Part shown: positions 14,196 to 17,170 of the stretch, piece by piece
Layout of the letters: each line of letters begins with the position of its first letter
Position numbering within the stretch: the first letter of the stretch is position 1
Assembly: GCA_937121005.1 (NCBI GenBank)
Contig: CAKZKB010000272.1
Coordinates: 1-17,170 of the forward strand
Length of the DNA stretch: 17,170 nt
DNA from: an uncultured cyanobacterium
GTDB lineage: Bacteria > Cyanobacteriota > Cyanobacteriia > Cyanobacteriales > Geitlerinemataceae
Direction of reading: 5' to 3'
Translations under genes and position numbers: made by a program
Notes under the pieces: model-generated
What the model was told of the DNA's origin: nothing
Seen by the model: the letters and a program-made list of their open reading frames with translations, nothing else
Database searches by the model: none

Positions 14196-17170
14196 CTAAC
14201 CCAAAGTGCGATCGCCTTGACCGTATAGTACGAACCCTGCCCAGTAGTACGGATGCTGGAATGGATATTCGACACCCCCTTCTTGCAAACTGGCCCCAGT
14301 CCCATCGAGATCTTGTGATACAGTATACAGATCTAGGTCTTCTACTTTAGAAGGATCTCGGCTTTCCCAGTCAACGATCGCCGCTTCGACTTCCTCCTTG
14401 CGACAATAACACCACTGTACCAACTCGCCGCAGGTAGAATCTCTCAACCATAATTTGGCTTCTGCTAACGCGATCGTGAGACTCTTGCCGGATAGCCAAC
14501 GACGGTAAAATTCTAATACGAGTAGAGCGTTCGACATTTCTTCAACGCGCCAGAGGGTGCTAATAACATTAGCACAACGATGAACTAGAAAGCCGCTTGC
14601 CAAACCCACAAACTCGTAGATGAAACCTTGTTTACCTGTCATTCCTGTCTCGCAAGCAGACAAACCCGCTAGGTAATAAGGCGGTAAGCGCCACTGGTAC
14701 AGTTCTTTTAGTGTTAGGCGCTCGCTATCTGCTAAGAGTAGCGCCGAGTCCGCAGGACTATCGAGGTCGTGCATTCCATGTCCGGTAAAGTGGAAAATGG
14801 CCGGGAGTGTTTGTTCTTCATCTCGTTCTTGATATAGAGAATTTTTGATATTCTCTTTTTTAGCTCCCGATCCTCGAAATCGAGTGGTCTGCAAATCTCG
14901 ATATAGATAAGCAAGGAACTTGGATTCAAGCTCTGCATATTGTAAATTAACTTGAGGATGTTCCAAGTTCACCAAAGGCAAAGCTGTAGCCTGCCTCTGT
15001 TTCTCTTCAGTCCAAAATTGATTCAAGTCTAACCCAAGTTTTGCACTAGGTAGGCGAGCGATCGAGAGATGTTCTGGAAATAGAGCTTCTAGGGGAAGCA
15101 AATGCAAATCTCGGTGAGGAAACAAAATGATTTGCTTTACCTGTGCCAATTTTGCGATCGCGGTATCGATATCAAGAATTCGAGCTAGTCGTTTGAGATC
15201 CTCTGACATCTGCTGTCGCCAAGGATGGTTTCCATCTTTGGGAAGATTTGACTTTGCGTTTTTATTTTTACCTCCTTGACAGTAACTACGATAATTCTTT
15301 TTCCAAGTCGAAAGCCAATCATGCAACTGTTGATAGCGATCGATCGCGGGAGGATACTTGCCGTCCTCTCCACTGAGCTCTAAAACTTCAGGCGATCGTC
15401 CGTATTTGAGAAGGAAAGTCGTTACCGAAACGGGGCTGACGTTCCAGTATACTGCCGCCGTTTGCGGTGTGAGGAGTTGCTGAATTTCGTTCCACCCAGG
15501 GGAAGGAATTTCCTCTAGTTCGACAGCTTGTAAGGGCAAAATCAACCACTCCAGGCAAGTATTTTTTCCTTGTTCTGCAACTTCTAAAGCTCGCTCGATT
15601 TCTCCAGCATCAAGTAGAATATCAACATTTAACTGGTTAAATGCGGTTCCAAATTCAAGAACTAGCTCTTTCTTTCGGTTTTTGGAAAGTTTAGGCTCCT
15701 TGAGCAAACCTTGCAAGCGATCGGTTCCATCTCGAACCAACTGCTCGATATGGGTTGGTTGGGTTCCTAGATTACGACGAGTTGTCAAGTAATCTTTCAA
15801 AATATCTAGGTAGCGAATTCGAGCTTTAACATTTGCTGGAGAATCTGCAAGAACTTGGAAGTATTGGAGAGCTTCACGATAACAGCTGGTAGCACTTCGC
15901 CAAGCGGGTAACGGATCTTGATGCCAATCAGCGCGATCGGCATAAGTTAATCCTTGTCGATAGCTCAGTTCGCCGCACCCTTCTCGATATTCAGAGTTTT
16001 CTGGATGAGCTTGCAGCAACTCTTTGAGTTTGTTAAGTCCCTTGCGCCAAATTTCTTGAGCTTCTCGCTCTCCTTCCTGTTGGGACTTCGATTTCAGAAT
16101 CGCTAGTCCCCATTCTTCCCAAGCCCTCCAAAAACTTTCTTGAGAAAGTTCCAAAGATTTTTTATAATCGGAAATCGCCTCTTTATATTTTCTCAGATTG
16201 CGCTTTGCAATACCTCGATTTGACCAAGGCATATATTTGTCGGGCTTTAGCTCGATGGCTTTGGTATAATCGGCAATAGCAGCATCGTAGTTGCCGATAT
16301 CGGCATACGCGGTACCTCGATTGTTCCAAGGCCAACAATCGTGTTTTCCTAAATGGATAGCTTTGGTGTAGCTAGTAATAGCTTCATCGAAGCGTTTTAG
16401 TCGTTGTAAAGCAATACCACGCCCGTTATAGGCTGCTTGGTAATTGGGTCGCAAGTCGATTGCTTTATTGAAGTCTTCAATCGCTTCTGAGTAGCGACCA
16501 AGCCTCCATAACATATGACCTCGACAGCCATAAGCATTATCATCATTCGGGCTTGATTCCAGTACCCGTGTATAACTTTTAGCTGCCTCTCCATAGCGCT
16601 GTAACTTCTCCAATAGTAAGCCTAGATTTTTCCAGGCACGAATATATTTAGGATCGGTCTTCACGGCCATGTTGTAGCCTTTGATAGCTTCTTCATAGCG
16701 ACCTAATTTTTCTAATGCAGCACCTCGATTGTTGTACGGCCAAGAAAAAGCAGGATCGACATCGATTGCTTTGTCGCAACTATGAATAGCTTCTTCATAG
16801 CGACCTAATTTTTCTAACGCAAAACCTCGATTGTTCCAAATGCTAGCATTATGAGAATCGATCTGTACCGCTTGAGTGTAGCTATCAACGGCTTCCTTGT
16901 AACGCTTCAAGTTGTCCAATGCAATCCCTCGCTCGTACCAGAGAAGAGCGCGATCTGCCTCATTTTCGATTTCCTCTTCACAACGCTCAATTGCTTTGTC
17001 ATAGCACTTCAAAGCCTCGTCGTAGTGCCGGGTTTTTGCCAACTCCATACCGCGATCGAGTAGGGTTTTAGCGCACTCCGTTGGTATTTCCTCTTGCGCT
17101 GGTTCTGCTACATCATCCTCTTCTGCTTCATTTTCAGCACTATCAGTTACATTATAGGTTATGGTATATG
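14196..17170 (-). CDS. TPR-CHAT caspase-like protease (5' end outside the window)
   Basis: The frame stays open through the window edge. The Met at 17048 lies inside the first TPR helix, and 40 more codons precede it, an acidic stretch (AENEAEEDDVAEPAQEE) then AKTLLDRG, so the true start is beyond 17170. Residues below count from the Met at 17048. About nine TPR units of 34 residues run to about residue 310, followed by a helical connector, then a CHAT domain to the end. Catalytic His 757 is in FHFTGHGMHD and Cys 799 in GLSACETG; the end HPYYWAGFVLYG is typical. The dyad is intact. In known TPR-CHAT proteins the TPR part senses a partner and the CHAT part cleaves a target. Here the downstream genes encode a small helical protein and a membrane protein, the likely partners. 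The missing N-terminus may hold another domain. Confidence 0.9.
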   Translation of the reverse strand, partial: YTITYNVTDSAENEAEEDDVAEPAQEEIPTECAKTLLDRGMELAKTRHYDEALKCYDKAIERCEEEIENEADRALLWYERGIALDNLKRYKEAVDSYTQAVQIDSHNASIWNNRGFALEKLGRYEEAIHSCDKAIDVDPAFSWPYNNRGAALEKLGRYEEAIKGYNMAVKTDPKYIRAWKNLGLLLEKLQRYGEAAKSYTRVLESSPNDDNAYGCRGHMLWRLGRYSEAIEDFNKAIDLRPNYQAAYNGRGIALQRLKRFDEAITSYTKAIHLGKHDCWPWNNRGTAYADIGNYDAAIADYTKAIELKPDKYMPWSNRGIAKRNLRKYKEAISDYKKSLELSQESFWRAWEEWGLAILKSKSQQEGEREAQEIWRKGLNKLKELLQAHPENSEYREGCGELSYRQGLTYADRADWHQDPLPAWRSATSCYREALQYFQVLADSPANVKARIRYLDILKDYLTTRRNLGTQPTHIEQLVRDGTDRLQGLLKEPKLSKNRKKELVLEFGTAFNQLNVDILLDAGEIERALEVAEQGKNTCLEWLILPLQAVELEEIPSPGWNEIQQLLTPQTAAVYWNVSPVSVTTFLLKYGRSPEVLELSGEDGKYPPAIDRYQQLHDWLSTWKKNYRSYCQGGKNKNAKSNLPKDGNHPWRQQMSEDLKRLARILDIDTAIAKLAQVKQIILFPHRDLHLLPLEALFPEHLSIARLPSAKLGLDLNQFWTEEKQRQATALPLVNLEHPQVNLQYAELESKFLAYLYRDLQTTRFRGSGAKKENIKNSLYQERDEEQTLPAIFHFTGHGMHDLDSPADSALLLADSERLTLKELYQWRLPPYYLAGLSACETGMTGKQGFIYEFVGLASGFLVHRCANVISTLWRVEEMSNALLVLEFYRRWLSGKSLTIALAEAKLWLRDSTCGELVQWCYCRKEEVEAAIVDWESRDPSKVEDLDLYTVSQDLDGTGASLQEGGVEYPFQHPYYWAGFVLYGQGDRTLG
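16684..16817 (-). repeat. recent DNA-level TPR duplication
   Basis: The 32 bases at 16684-16715 are identical to those at 16786-16817, 102 bp apart, exactly one 34-codon TPR unit. Other TPR units in the gene match only in protein. This suggests a recent gain or conversion of one repeat. Confidence 0.8.

Noticed and set aside
14196..17048. TPR-CHAT gene starting at the Met at 17048
   Set aside because: The frame is open upstream to the window edge and that Met lies within the first TPR helix, so it is internal.
12383..17170. Type III-E CRISPR (Craspase) locus because of TPR-CHAT
   Set aside because: There is no gRAMP effector, no cas gene and no repeat-spacer array in the window.

Overview
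The window looks like a piece of a cyanobacterial chromosome, probably from a filamentous or colonial species. The octamer GCGATCGC (HIP1) recurs through most of the first 12.8 kb. The gene content also fits: a haemagglutinin-type exoprotein fused to a CHAT protease, a PEP-CTERM protein, a TPR-CHAT protein, and small palindromic repeats of the kind common in cyanobacterial intergenic DNA. The sequence does not let me name a genus.

Layout, left to right. 1-356: the edge of a possible upstream gene, an AT-rich repeat and a gene-free leader. 357-1712 (+): a PP-loop protein closely resembling MurL, the epimerase acting on UDP-MurNAc-L-Ala-L-Glu. 1769-2476 (-): an exported C-type-lectin-like protein with a PEP-CTERM tail. 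2659-6234 (+), divergent from it: a large secreted protein with a two-partner-secretion (TPS) domain, a repetitive beta-helix-like body, a Gly/Asn/Asp linker and a C-terminal CHAT caspase-like domain. 6345-7811 (-): cobyric acid synthase (cobQ). 8022-8501 (+): ispF of the MEP isoprenoid pathway. The last two are ordinary housekeeping genes.

8532-11605 is an accessory module bracketed by two copies of a 91-bp nested palindromic element. Inside are a PD-(D/E)XK nuclease-like gene, a tandem duplicate of it wrecked by a short AT-rich repeat, and a large AAA-type ATPase gene starting 4 nt after the remnant. A small DUF985-type cupin follows (11669-12124), then a 258-bp gene-free stretch full of small repeats.

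12383-17170 (-) is the most interesting region. It is a three-gene operon, transcribed right to left, poor in HIP1 sites. First comes a TPR-CHAT protease (5' end beyond the window; His/Cys dyad intact). Next is a 170-residue helical protein with a disordered tail. Last, overlapping it by 8 bp, is a 419-residue protein with a soluble N-terminal domain, a long coiled coil, two C-terminal membrane helices and a basic tail, an arrangement like CorA-type channels. I infer a protease-controlled membrane effector system, comparable in logic to caspase/gasdermin or other CHAT-based suicide systems but with an unfamiliar membrane partner. No function is proven by the sequence.
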